Part shown: positions 1-5,795 of the stretch, piece by piece
Position numbering within the stretch: position 1 is the stretch's first letter
How the letters are laid out: every line of letters begins with the position of its first letter
DNA from: CAYYWV01 sp964475385
GTDB lineage: Bacteria; Pseudomonadota; Alphaproteobacteria; JAAXGF01
DNA: 10,062 nt
Assembly: GCA_964475385.1 (NCBI GenBank)
Contig: CAYYWV010000089.1
Location: forward strand, 1 to 10,062
Reading direction: 5' to 3'
The notes under the pieces: model-generated
The model's input: the letters and a program-made list of their open reading frames with translations, nothing else
Told to the model about the DNA's origin: nothing
Database searches by the model: none
Program-made: the position numbers and the translations under genes

Positions 1-65
1 TGCCCAAGACCTCGACCGGCAAGATCCAGAAATTCGTGCTGCGCGAACGGGCGCGGACGCTGTAG
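1..65 (+). CDS. AMP-dependent acyl-CoA synthetase, C-terminal end only (5' end outside window)
   Basis: Reading from base 3, the last 20 codons give PKTSTGKIQKFVLRERARTL and then TAG at 63-65. The P-K-T-x-T-G-K-I-x-K segment is the A10 motif of the ANL superfamily (acyl-CoA and acetyl-CoA synthetases). Its lysine after TG contacts the acyl-adenylate during the adenylation half-reaction. The Q-K-F-x-L-R-E variant is typical of medium/long-chain acyl-CoA synthetases of the AlkK/DmdB kind, but 20 residues cannot fix the substrate. The gene ends 50 bases before hldE on the same strand. The pathways are unrelated and there is no overlap, so co-transcription is possible but not shown. Confidence 0.8.
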   Translation, partial: PKTSTGKIQKFVLRERARTL

Positions 66-115
66 AAAGGCCGCGAAGCCTTCGCGCCCATCCATCGCCC
101 GCCGCCGCCAAGCCG

Positions 116-1579
116 ATGACCGAAACCCTGCCGCTCGCCGCCCGCATCGCCGATCTCGCGAACGGGCGCGTTCTGTGCGTCGGCGATTTGATGCTCGACC
201 GCTACGTCTATGGAACGGTCAGCCGCATCTCGCCCGAAGCGCCGATCCCCGTCTTCCATATCGATCGCGAAGCGGCGATGCTGGGCGGCGCGGGCAATGT
301 GGTGCGCAACCTGACGGCGCTCGGCGCCGGAGTCGCCTTCGTCGCCGTGGTGGGCGACGACGCGGTCGGGCGCAAGCTGACCGAGATGGTGGGCGAGGAC
401 GCGCGCATCGAGCCTTATCTTCTGGTCGAGCGCGGCCGTCCCTCGACCGTCAAGACCCGCTATATCGCCGACGGCCAGCAGCTTTTGCGCGCCGACAGCG
501 AGACCACCCGGCCGGTCGCGGACGCGCTCGGCGAGACCCTGGAGCGCCTGGTGGCGGGCGCGCTCGAGGGATGCGACGTCGCGGTGCTCTCCGACTACGC
601 CAAAGGCGTGCTCTCGGACGCGGTGATCGCGGCCGCGATTGCGGCCGCGCGCGCGGCGGGCAAGCCCGTGATCGTCGACCCCAAGGGCAAGGACTACACC
701 CGTTACCGGGGGGCGCATGTGCTGACCCCCAACCACCGCGAGCTCGCCGCCGAGACCGGGATCGCGGCCGACGACGACGACGCGGTCGCCCGCGCCGCCG
801 CCGCGCTCGCCGCCCGCTGCGAGGCCGAAACCGTGGTGGTCACGCGCGGCGGCGACGGCATGTCGGTGGTCGCGCGCGACGGCGCGGTCACCCACCTTCC
901 CGCCGAGGCGCGCGAGGTGTTCGACGTCTCAGGCGCGGGCGATACGGTGGTCGCGACGCTCGCCGCGGCGATGGCCCGCGGCGCCTCCGTGGTCGAGGCC
1001 GCGCGGCTCGCCAACCACGCCGCCGGCGTCGTCGTCGGTAAGCTGGGCACCGCGGTGGTCTACGCCGACGAGCTGCTCCACGCGGTCCACGCCGACGAAT
1101 GGGCGGCGATCGAGGCCAAGATCGCGACCCCGGCGGGCGCGGCCGCGCGCGTCGCCCGCTGGCGCGCGGAGGGCCTGCGCATCGGCTTCACCAACGGCTG
1201 TTTCGACCTTCTCCACCCCGGCCATGTCTCGCTGCTCGCCCAGGCGCGGGCGGCCTGCGACCGGCTGGTGGTGGGGCTCAACAGCGACGCCTCGGTCGCC
1301 CGCCTCAAGGGCGCGGACCGGCCGATCCAGAGCGAGACCGCGCGCAGCCAAGTGCTCGCCTCGCTCGCCCCGGTCGATCTTGTGGTCGTGTTCGACGAGG
1401 ACACGCCGCTCGCCCTGATCGAGGCCCTGCGGCCCGACGTGCTGGTCAAAGGGGCCGATTACCGCCGCGACGAGGTGGTGGGCGGCGATCTCGTCGAGTC
1501 CTGGGGCGGTCGCGTGCTGCTCGCCAAGCTCGCGCCCGGGCACAGCACGACCCGTACGATCGCGCGGATCGCGAAGTAG
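116..1579 (+). CDS. hldE: Bifunctional heptose-7-phosphate kinase / heptose-1-phosphate adenylyltransferase
   Basis: This 487-residue cytoplasmic enzyme phosphorylates D-glycero-beta-D-manno-heptose 7-phosphate at C1 and later transfers AMP to heptose 1-phosphate. The product is ADP-heptose for the LPS inner core. The N-terminal half is a PfkB/ribokinase domain: GGAGN at residues 57-61 is the first family signature, and DVSGAGD at 270-276 is the second, with Asp276 the expected catalytic base. The C-terminal half is a nucleotidyltransferase domain starting near residue 340. It has TNGCFDLLHPGH at 359-370, containing the HxGH nucleotide-binding motif, and the closing GHSTTR motif of RfaE. The length matches fused HldE proteins. 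A run of aspartates near residues 221-225 lies in a surface-like stretch. The ATG is chosen because the domain begins directly after it; no clear Shine-Dalgarno is visible. The bisphosphatase gmhB and the epimerase hldD are not in the window. Confidence 0.96.
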   Translation: MTETLPLAARIADLANGRVLCVGDLMLDRYVYGTVSRISPEAPIPVFHIDREAAMLGGAGNVVRNLTALGAGVAFVAVVGDDAVGRKLTEMVGEDARIEPYLLVERGRPSTVKTRYIADGQQLLRADSETTRPVADALGETLERLVAGALEGCDVAVLSDYAKGVLSDAVIAAAIAAARAAGKPVIVDPKGKDYTRYRGAHVLTPNHRELAAETGIAADDDDAVARAAAALAARCEAETVVVTRGGDGMSVVARDGAVTHLPAEAREVFDVSGAGDTVVATLAAAMARGASVVEAARLANHAAGVVVGKLGTAVVYADELLHAVHADEWAAIEAKIATPAGAAARVARWRAEGLRIGFTNGCFDLLHPGHVSLLAQARAACDRLVVGLNSDASVARLKGADRPIQSETARSQVLASLAPVDLVVVFDEDTPLALIEALRPDVLVKGADYRRDEVVGGDLVESWGGRVLLAKLAPGHSTTRTIARIAK

Positions 1580-1598
1580 GCGCCCCGTCAGAGGGCGC
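1580..1598. repeat. Short hairpin just after hldE
   Basis: GCGCCC (1580-1585) can pair with GGGCGC (1593-1598) around a 7-base loop, starting at the base after the hldE stop codon. On the plus strand it is followed by AAAAGAGAGAGG, not a T-run, so it is not a classical intrinsic terminator for hldE. It also lies just past the end of the convergent DUF465 gene at 1622. It may protect a 3' end or support Rho-dependent termination; function is inferred from position only. Confidence 0.35.
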
Positions 1599-1621
1599 AA
1601 AAGAGAGAGGAGCGTTCCGGG

Positions 1622-1789
1622 CTAAGCGTGTCGGAGTCGGACGATCTCTTCTTTTATTCGGAGTTTTTCGCGTTTCAACTGGAGAAGACGGAGGCTATCG
1701 GGTAGGGGGCGCTGATTTTCGTCTTCGATCGCCTCTTCGAGCTCGTGGTGCTTGCTGGTCAAAGCCTCGATACGAGCTTCACAGTCCAT
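1622..1789 (-). CDS. DUF465 (YdcH-like) small coiled-coil protein, 55 aa
   Basis: On the minus strand an ATG at 1789 opens 55 codons ending at TAG (1624-1622). The protein begins MDCEARIEALTSKHHELEEA, has a short proline-containing linker, and ends with LQLKREKLRIKEEIVRLRHA. The layout is an acidic first helix with L-x-x-x-H-x-x-L-E/D, a turn, then a K/R-rich second helix L-K-R-x-K-L-x-x-K-E/D-E-I-x-R-L. That is the pattern of the DUF465/YdcH family, and the protein aligns over most of its length with the one at 2594-2794. Start choice: an in-frame stop lies six codons upstream and GGAG sits nine bases before the ATG. The molecular role of DUF465 is not known. Base composition is visibly poorer in GC than the neighbours and rare ATA and AAA codons are used, consistent with weak codon selection or transfer. 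Confidence 0.8.
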   Translation of the reverse strand: MDCEARIEALTSKHHELEEAIEDENQRPLPDSLRLLQLKREKLRIKEEIVRLRHA

Positions 1790-1924
1790 CTTGTCTATCT
1801 CCGCTCAAGTGAAAGCTGTTTTCCCTTGTGTCCGGCTCCCGAAAGCTTTGTAGTAGTCCTTACCATCCGGCCCCGAATCACCAGGACCGCGCCCTATCAT
1901 TCATTATGGCACGACATTGACGCG
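1790..1924. other. Intergenic region between divergent DUF465 (-) and ubiX (+)
   Basis: These 135 bases must hold the promoters of both divergent genes. They are clearly less GC-rich than the flanking genes. GAAAGCT occurs twice, at 1811-1817 and 1841-1847, exactly 30 bases apart (about three helical turns); the second copy lies in the palindrome AAAGCTTT (1842-1849). I see no convincing -35/-10 pair for either direction: TTGTGT...TGTAGT (1826-1854, 17-base spacer) is too weak to call. Confidence 0.4.
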
Positions 1925-2506
1925 ATGACCAGTCCATGCCGGCTCATTGTTGGAATCAGCGGCGCTTCGGGCGTGATCTATGGGGTGCGGCTTCTCGAGA
2001 TCCTACGCCCGCTCGCGGTCGAGACCCATCTCGTGATGACGCGGACCGCCGAGATGACGCTCGCCTACGAGACCGATCTGAAACCCGCCGAGGTGCGCGC
2101 GCTCGCCGATGCGGTCCACGCCGCGGGCGACCTCGGCGCCGGCCCGGCGAGCGGTTCGTTCCGCGCCCGGGGCATGATCGTCGCGCCATGCTCGATCCGC
2201 TCGATGTCGGAGATCGCCGCCGGAATGACGACGACGCTTCTGACCCGGGCGGCCGACGTGATGCTCAAGGAACGCCGCCGCCTCGTCCTCATGGTGCGCG
2301 AGACGCCGCTGCACGCGGGGCATTTGCGCAACCTCGCCGCGCTCGCCGAGATGGGCGCGATCATCGCCCCGCCGGTGCCCGCCTTCTACGCCCGCCCGAC
2401 GACCCTCGACGAGATGATCGACCACACCCTCGGCCGCATTCTCGATCTGTTCGAGATCGAGGCCGGCACGGTCCGTCGCTGGCGCGACGCGACGCGCAAG
2501 GAATAG
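1925..2506 (+). CDS. ubiX: Flavin prenyltransferase UbiX
   Basis: This 193-residue protein transfers a dimethylallyl group to reduced FMN, making the prenyl-FMN cofactor of UbiD-type decarboxylases. In most proteobacteria this serves decarboxylation of the polyprenyl-hydroxybenzoate intermediate of ubiquinone synthesis. Visible marks are the N-terminal Rossmann-like GISGASG (residues 10-16), the MIVAPCS segment (84-90) followed by SMSEIAAG (93-100), and the KERRRLVLMVRETPLH stretch (115-130). All are standard for the UbiX/Pad1 family, and the length is normal. The reading frame is open upstream for about 60 codons, but that part has no family resemblance. The ATG at 1925 leaves the usual few residues before RLIVGISGASG, so it is preferred although no good Shine-Dalgarno precedes it. 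No ubiD gene is in the window. Confidence 0.93.
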   Translation: MTSPCRLIVGISGASGVIYGVRLLEILRPLAVETHLVMTRTAEMTLAYETDLKPAEVRALADAVHAAGDLGAGPASGSFRARGMIVAPCSIRSMSEIAAGMTTTLLTRAADVMLKERRRLVLMVRETPLHAGHLRNLAALAEMGAIIAPPVPAFYARPTTLDEMIDHTLGRILDLFEIEAGTVRRWRDATRKE

Positions 2507-2553
2507 CCCGACGCGCATCGCCGGGGGCGCGCCTATCGTAAAAACACGGGGTC

Positions 2554-2562
2554 TGGTATAAT
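2554..2562 (+). promoter_or_regulatory. Extended -10 promoter of the second DUF465 gene
   Basis: TGG directly followed by TATAAT (2557-2562) is a perfect extended -10 element for the housekeeping sigma factor. No good -35 is present at the matching distance (the region reads CTATCG), which is common for extended -10 promoters. Transcription would start near 2569 and give a leader of about 25 bases before the ATG at 2594. The DUF465 gene is therefore probably transcribed on its own and not only by readthrough from ubiX. Confidence 0.7.
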
Positions 2563-2593
2563 GAATTGAAGCCTCCGGCAACGTCGCGAAGCA

Positions 2594-2794
2594 ATGACCG
2601 AACAGGACGAGCGCCGGCAGAGACTCGACCAATTACGCGCGGAGCACCGCGAACTCGACGAACGGATCGCCGGGATGGCCGTTGTCTCGGCCTACGACCA
2701 GATCGAGCTCCAGCGCCTCAAGAAACGCAAGCTTCGTCTCAAGGACGAGATCGCCCGGCTGGAAAGCGATAGCCTGCCCGACATCATCGCCTGA
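2594..2794 (+). CDS. DUF465 (YdcH-like) small coiled-coil protein, 66 aa
   Basis: This is a 66-residue, highly charged protein predicted to be almost entirely helical. The first helix carries QRLDQLRAEHRELDERIA (residues 9-26), the turn region is about 27-34, and the second helix carries IELQRLKKRKLRLKDEIARL (37-56). The L-x-x-x-H-x-x-L-D/E start and the basic L-K-K-x-K-L-x-L-K-D-E-I helix are the DUF465 signature. Such genes are common in alphaproteobacteria, often in several copies per genome; no biochemical function is established. It is one of two DUF465 genes flanking ubiX; the other (1622-1789) is on the opposite strand and shorter. It sits 87 bases after ubiX with its own promoter and ends 27 bases before the convergent GGDEF gene. 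Confidence 0.85.
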   Translation: MTEQDERRQRLDQLRAEHRELDERIAGMAVVSAYDQIELQRLKKRKLRLKDEIARLESDSLPDIIA

Positions 2795-2821
2795 CCGGAC
2801 GCGCGTTTGCGCCCGCCGCCG

Positions 2822-3544
2822 TCAGGCCGTCGACTTCGAGCGCTTCTTGTGCGCGTACATCGCCTTATCGGCGTTGGCGAGCGCGGTCGAGACGTCCTCG
2901 TCGGGCTTGAAGCTGTACGCGCCGTAGGCGATCTCGATCGGGATCTCCTTCCCTTCCCAAACGAGAGGTTTCTCGGTGATCGCCTTGGCGAGCGCCTCGG
3001 CCTTGTCGGCCGCCGATTCGAGATCGGCCTGAACGAGGAGAACGCCGAACTCGTCGCCGCCGAGCCGCCCCACGATGTCGGATTCGCGCACGTTCTCGAT
3101 CAAGGTCTGGGCGACGTGAAGAAGCGCCGCATCGCCCGCCGCATGGCCGAAGGTGTCGTTGATCGCCTTCATCCCGTTGAGATCGAAGTAGAGCACGCTG
3201 CTCGGCGCGCCGTAGCGCTGCGAGTACGCCATCACCCGCGACATCTCGCGCACGAAGGCGCGTCGGTTGGCGATCGGGGCGAGCGAGTCCTGATCGGCGA
3301 GCTGTTCGAGGTGTTCGAGGCGCTTGTGGGTGCGTTGAAGCTCGCGGCGCAAACGCTCGACCTCGGCCATCAGAGTCATGATGGCGGCGCGCACCTTGGG
3401 CGTGAGCTCGTTTTCGGGGATGTTCATGATGGTCGCGACATCTTCGACCTGGCGCGGCTCGGACGCGCTCGCGCCCGTCTCGACCCCGGTTCTCGGCCTT
3501 ACCGGGCCGACCCCGCGGATCGGCGATGTCTGACCAACCTTCAT
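2822..3544 (-). CDS. Diguanylate cyclase (GGDEF domain) with N-terminal coiled coil
   Basis: This 240-residue soluble protein is predicted to condense two GTP into c-di-GMP. Residues 1-45 look disordered, about 48-85 form a heptad-like coiled coil (VERLRRELQRTHKRLEHLEQL), and 86-235 are the GGDEF domain. GGDEF is intact at 162-166, preceded by R153-E-S-D156, an intact RxxD inhibitory site for product feedback. Metal- and substrate-binding positions are present in YFDLNGMKAIND (119-130) and GHAAGD. The usual D-x-L-T-G-L-x-N-R-R entry is changed to DSLAPIANRRAF. There is no PAS, GAF, receiver or membrane domain, so activation may come through coiled-coil dimerisation or a partner. ATG 3544 is chosen because I recall related alphaproteobacterial proteins starting MKxGQ; GGAG lies about 15 bases upstream, rather far. 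The Met at residue 40 (base 3427) is an alternative start. Confidence 0.9.
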   Translation of the reverse strand: MKVGQTSPIRGVGPVRPRTGVETGASASEPRQVEDVATIMNIPENELTPKVRAAIMTLMAEVERLRRELQRTHKRLEHLEQLADQDSLAPIANRRAFVREMSRVMAYSQRYGAPSSVLYFDLNGMKAINDTFGHAAGDAALLHVAQTLIENVRESDIVGRLGGDEFGVLLVQADLESAADKAEALAKAITEKPLVWEGKEIPIEIAYGAYSFKPDEDVSTALANADKAMYAHKKRSKSTA

Positions 3545-3638
3545 GGGATGGGCGGTGCTCCGCTTTCGCTTCGTGGCGTCACATCGAAGGTCGACAGCCC
3601 CCTTCGTCGAGGTCCGCCGCGCTCCCCGTCCCTGCTGA

Positions 3639-3658
3639 CTTAGGCGAAAACGCTTAAG
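3639..3658. repeat. Inverted repeat between the GGDEF gene and purE
   Basis: CTTAGGCG (3639-3646), an AAAA loop, and CGCTTAAG (3651-3658) form an 8-pair stem with one G-T wobble in RNA. It lies in the 195-base region between the divergent GGDEF and purE genes, about 95 bases upstream of the GGDEF start and 22 bases upstream of the purE -35. It could be an operator for either gene. A terminator is unlikely because no gene runs into it. Confidence 0.45.
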
Positions 3659-3679
3659 AAACGTTTACCGCCGGCGTCC

Positions 3680-3709
3680 TTGCCTGTCGGCCCGACGGCA
3701 AAATATAAT
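3680..3709 (+). promoter_or_regulatory. purE promoter
   Basis: TTGCCT (3680-3685) and a perfect TATAAT (3704-3709) are separated by 18 bases. Transcription would start near 3716, leaving a leader of about 24 bases. The spacer holds an inverted repeat, GTCGG-C-CCGAC (3686-3696), extended by GCC (3682-3684) and GGC (3697-3699) with one bulged base. A regulator bound there would block RNA polymerase. AGGGA (3726-3730) nine bases before the ATG is the likely ribosome-binding site. Confidence 0.7.
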
Positions 3710-3739
3710 GCGCTTTCCAAAACTTAGGGACAAGGGGAC

Positions 3740-4234
3740 ATGTCGGAACCCGTCCAGGTCGCAATCGTCATGGGAAGCCAGTCGGACTGGCCCATTATCC
3801 GCCACGCCGCCGAAACGCTCGATGCGCTCGGCATCGCTTACGAGGCCCGCGTCATATCGGCGCATCGCACGCCCGACCGCTTGGCCGCGTTCGCCCGATC
3901 CGCGCGCGAGCGCGGGCTCAAGGTCATCATCGCGGCGGCCGGCGGGGCGGCCGCTCTGCCCGGAGCGATCGCCGCCTACACGTCTTTGCCGGTTCTCGGC
4001 GTGCCCATGGAGGGCTGGGCCGTGCACGGCATGGACGCGCTCTTGTCTATGGTTCAGATGCCCGCGGGCGTTCCCGTCGGCACGCTCGCCATCGGCAAGC
4101 CGGGGGCGATCAACGCGGCCCTGCTCGCGGCCGCGATCCTGGCGCTCGACGACGAGACGGTCGCCGCCGCGCTCGACGCCCGCCGGGCCGCGCAATCGGC
4201 GGCCGTGCCCGAGGTTCCGTCCGATCCAGCCTGA
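3740..4234 (+). CDS. purE: PurE-like protein: class I N5-carboxyaminoimidazole ribonucleotide mutase homologue with altered active-site loop
   Basis: This 164-residue protein belongs to the PurE family, whose class I members convert N5-CAIR to CAIR in purine synthesis and form octamers. Length and overall sequence fit class I. MGSQSDW (11-17), VISAHRTPD (38-46) with the catalytic His42 (His45 in E. coli) and Arg43, and [15 protein letters not shown] (105-119) are canonical. The loop normally reading GGAAHLPGM is GGAAALPGA (68-76), so the near-invariant histidine (His75 in E. coli) is Ala72. The following VPVQSxALxGxDSL is [14 protein letters not shown] (88-101), also atypical. No purK, the usual partner, is adjacent; a transporter gene follows instead. 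It may be a divergent but working PurE or a paralogue with another substrate. It is too short for the PurE-like carboxylase LarB. Fold is near certain; substrate less so. Confidence 0.82.
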   Translation: MSEPVQVAIVMGSQSDWPIIRHAAETLDALGIAYEARVISAHRTPDRLAAFARSARERGLKVIIAAAGGAAALPGAIAAYTSLPVLGVPMEGWAVHGMDALLSMVQMPAGVPVGTLAIGKPGAINAALLAAAILALDDETVAAALDARRAAQSAAVPEVPSDPA

Positions 4235-4265
4235 GCCCGGGCGCCCCCTTCCGCTGCGCGCCGCG

Positions 4266-5123
4266 GTGCTGGCCGCGGCGTCGCTCACCATTCTGATCTG
4301 GGGCGGCACGCCGGTGGTGACCAGGATCGCGGTCGGCGGGCTCGACCCATTGGCCGTGGGCGTCTTGCGCACCGTGCTCGCCGCGGCCTTCGCCCTGCCG
4401 GCGGTCATCTTCGGCGGCGTCCCGCGCCCGAGGACAAGGGCCGAGCGCGGGCTTCTCGCGCTTTCGGCCCTTGGCGGATTCGTCGCCTTCCCGCTCCTGT
4501 TCAGCCTTGGCCTTGCGCGGACGTCCGCCGCCCACGGCGCTTTGGTGCTGGCCGCGTTGCCGGTCTTCACCGGCCTCATCGCCGCCCTGTTCGAACGCCG
4601 CCTGCCGGGCGGGCGCTGGTGGCTGGGCGCGGCGGTGGCGCTCGCCGGCGAGGCCGCGCTGGTCGCTTTCCGTTTCGGCCTCGAGGGCGCGGGCGCGGGC
4701 CTTGTCGGCGACCTTTTGGTCGTTCTCTCTTGCGCGGGCGCGGCGCTCGGCTATGTGGCGGGCGGACGGCTGTCGCGCCGCCTCGGCGCTTGGCCGACGA
4801 CGCTGTGGGGCCTGAGCGCAGGCGGCCTCGCCCTTCTGCCGGTTCTTGTCGTCGGGGGAGCGGGCCTCGACTGGACGGCCATCGGAGCGGAGGCATGGAT
4901 CGCCGTTGGTTACCTCGCCTTCCTGGCCTCGATCCTGGCTTACGCGAGCTGGTACTGGGCGCTCGCCCAGGGCGGCTTCGCCCGGGTCGGCGCGGCCCAG
5001 TTCGTCCAGCCGGTGGTCGGGCTCGGGCTCGCGGCGCTCGTGCTGGCGGAGCCGATCACTCCGCCGCTCGCCGCTTCGGCGGCGACGATTCTGGTCGGAG
5101 TCGGGATCGCCCAGCGGCGTTGA
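4266..5123 (+). CDS. EamA/DMT-superfamily transporter
   Basis: From the GTG at 4266 this is a 285-residue, very hydrophobic inner-membrane protein with about ten predicted helices in two EamA repeats. Visible marks are LTILIWGGTPVVTRIAV (residues 7-23), LARTSAAHGALVLAALPVFTGLIAALF ahead of the mid-protein loop, and in the second half YLAFLASILAYASWYWALAQGG, then AAQFVQPVVGLGLAALVLAEPIT. All are characteristic of drug/metabolite transporters. Substrate cannot be read from sequence; amino acids, sugars or metabolites are typical for the family. The start is awkward. Transmembrane similarity begins almost at once, no in-frame ATG lies nearby, and GTG 4266 (31 bases after purE) is the first standard start codon but lacks a Shine-Dalgarno. 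Translation may be coupled to purE, with which it is probably co-transcribed. CTG 4254 is an alternative. Confidence 0.85.
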   Translation: MLAAASLTILIWGGTPVVTRIAVGGLDPLAVGVLRTVLAAAFALPAVIFGGVPRPRTRAERGLLALSALGGFVAFPLLFSLGLARTSAAHGALVLAALPVFTGLIAALFERRLPGGRWWLGAAVALAGEAALVAFRFGLEGAGAGLVGDLLVVLSCAGAALGYVAGGRLSRRLGAWPTTLWGLSAGGLALLPVLVVGGAGLDWTAIGAEAWIAVGYLAFLASILAYASWYWALAQGGFARVGAAQFVQPVVGLGLAALVLAEPITPPLAASAATILVGVGIAQRR

Positions 5124-5144
5124 CGCCGAAGGGCCGGGCCGCGC

Positions 5145-5795
5145 TCAGCTTCGCGCGGCGCGGCGGCGCAAGGCGTTGCGCCAGCGCGCCGGGTCGGGGA
5201 ACAGGGCGCGCAGGCGGCCGACGGCGGCGGGCAGCGTCAGCACGTCGTCGAGGCGACGGTCGAGGAAGGCCCAGGTCGCGGCGCTCCCCTCCGACCGGTC
5301 GTCGAGCCAGTAAAGAAGCGTCGCCACATAAATCCCGGCGAGCAGGGCGCGCTTGGTGTAGAAGCTGAAATCGGTCGCCGCGTCGCCGACCGCGCGCCAG
5401 ATGGTGTCGATCGTACGATAAAGCGCGGCGAGCGCGCCCGGGGTCGCGGTCGGCAGAAACGCCCGCGCCATGGCGAGCCGAAGCGCCTCGCGGTCGTCGG
5501 CGTCGCGCTCGAGCCGGAGCCGCACCGCGCGCGCGATGCGGTCGCGAAGGCGAAGCCCGCTCAAGTCCTCTTCGGCGAGCCGCGCCTCGAGCGCCCGGTC
5601 GCCCTCGTTGGACCAGGCGGCGAGGAGCTCGGCGATCCCGCCGGGGAAAGCCCGGCGCGCGGTGGCCCAGTCGATTCCGGCGGCGCGGGCGCCCGCGCGC
5701 AACGCGCGCTCGGTCCAGCCGTCGAAAGGCACCTGATCGAGGGTCGCCTCGATCAAGGCGGCGCGAAGGCGGTCGAGATCCTCGGCGGCGGTCAT
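5145..5795 (-). CDS. COQ9 family protein (ubiquinone biosynthesis lipid-binding factor)
   Basis: This 216-residue protein resembles alphaproteobacterial COQ9, the bacterial relative of mitochondrial COQ9. The mitochondrial protein has a TetR-like fold, binds lipid and presents the quinone intermediate to COQ7. Landmarks are the N-terminal helix-turn-helix-like part (5-60, with VPFDGWTERALRAGA and AFPGGIAELL), the central DTIWRAVGDAATDFSFYTKRALLAGIYVATLLYWLDD (130-166) that is the family hallmark, and a short C-terminal helix containing FLDRRLDDV. The family is also known as the rpsU-divergently transcribed protein, and rpsU is indeed divergent nearby, with def in between. The ATG at 5795 overlaps the def stop as ATGA, so the two are translationally coupled. 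The frame is open further upstream, but that part is a shadow of def. Whether it acts in ubiquinone synthesis here is inferred from family. Confidence 0.9.
   Translation of the reverse strand: MTAAEDLDRLRAALIEATLDQVPFDGWTERALRAGARAAGIDWATARRAFPGGIAELLAAWSNEGDRALEARLAEEDLSGLRLRDRIARAVRLRLERDADDREALRLAMARAFLPTATPGALAALYRTIDTIWRAVGDAATDFSFYTKRALLAGIYVATLLYWLDDRSEGSAATWAFLDRRLDDVLTLPAAVGRLRALFPDPARWRNALRRRAARS

Noticed and set aside
929..1600. Minus-strand open frame of 223 codons opposite hldE
   Set aside because: Composition (Gly/Arg/Asp-rich) is that of a shadow frame; hldE motifs on the plus strand cover the whole stretch.
1826..1854. Possible ubiX promoter TTGTGT-17-TGTAGT
   Set aside because: Only three and four of six consensus matches; too weak to call in this AT-richer stretch.
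1745..1924. Upstream extension of ubiX by 60 codons
   Set aside because: The extension overlaps the DUF465 gene on the other strand, has no similarity to UbiX, and the family starts just before the GISGASG motif.
2801..2812. GCGC-GTTT-GCGC hairpin between the second DUF465 gene and the GGDEF gene
   Set aside because: A four-base-pair stem with no T-run is not enough to call a terminator, although the convergent 27-base gap would need one.
3708..4265. Extension of the DMT transporter frame back through purE
   Set aside because: The frame is open but its translation is a Ser/Arg/Pro-rich shadow of purE, whose own frame carries the family motifs.
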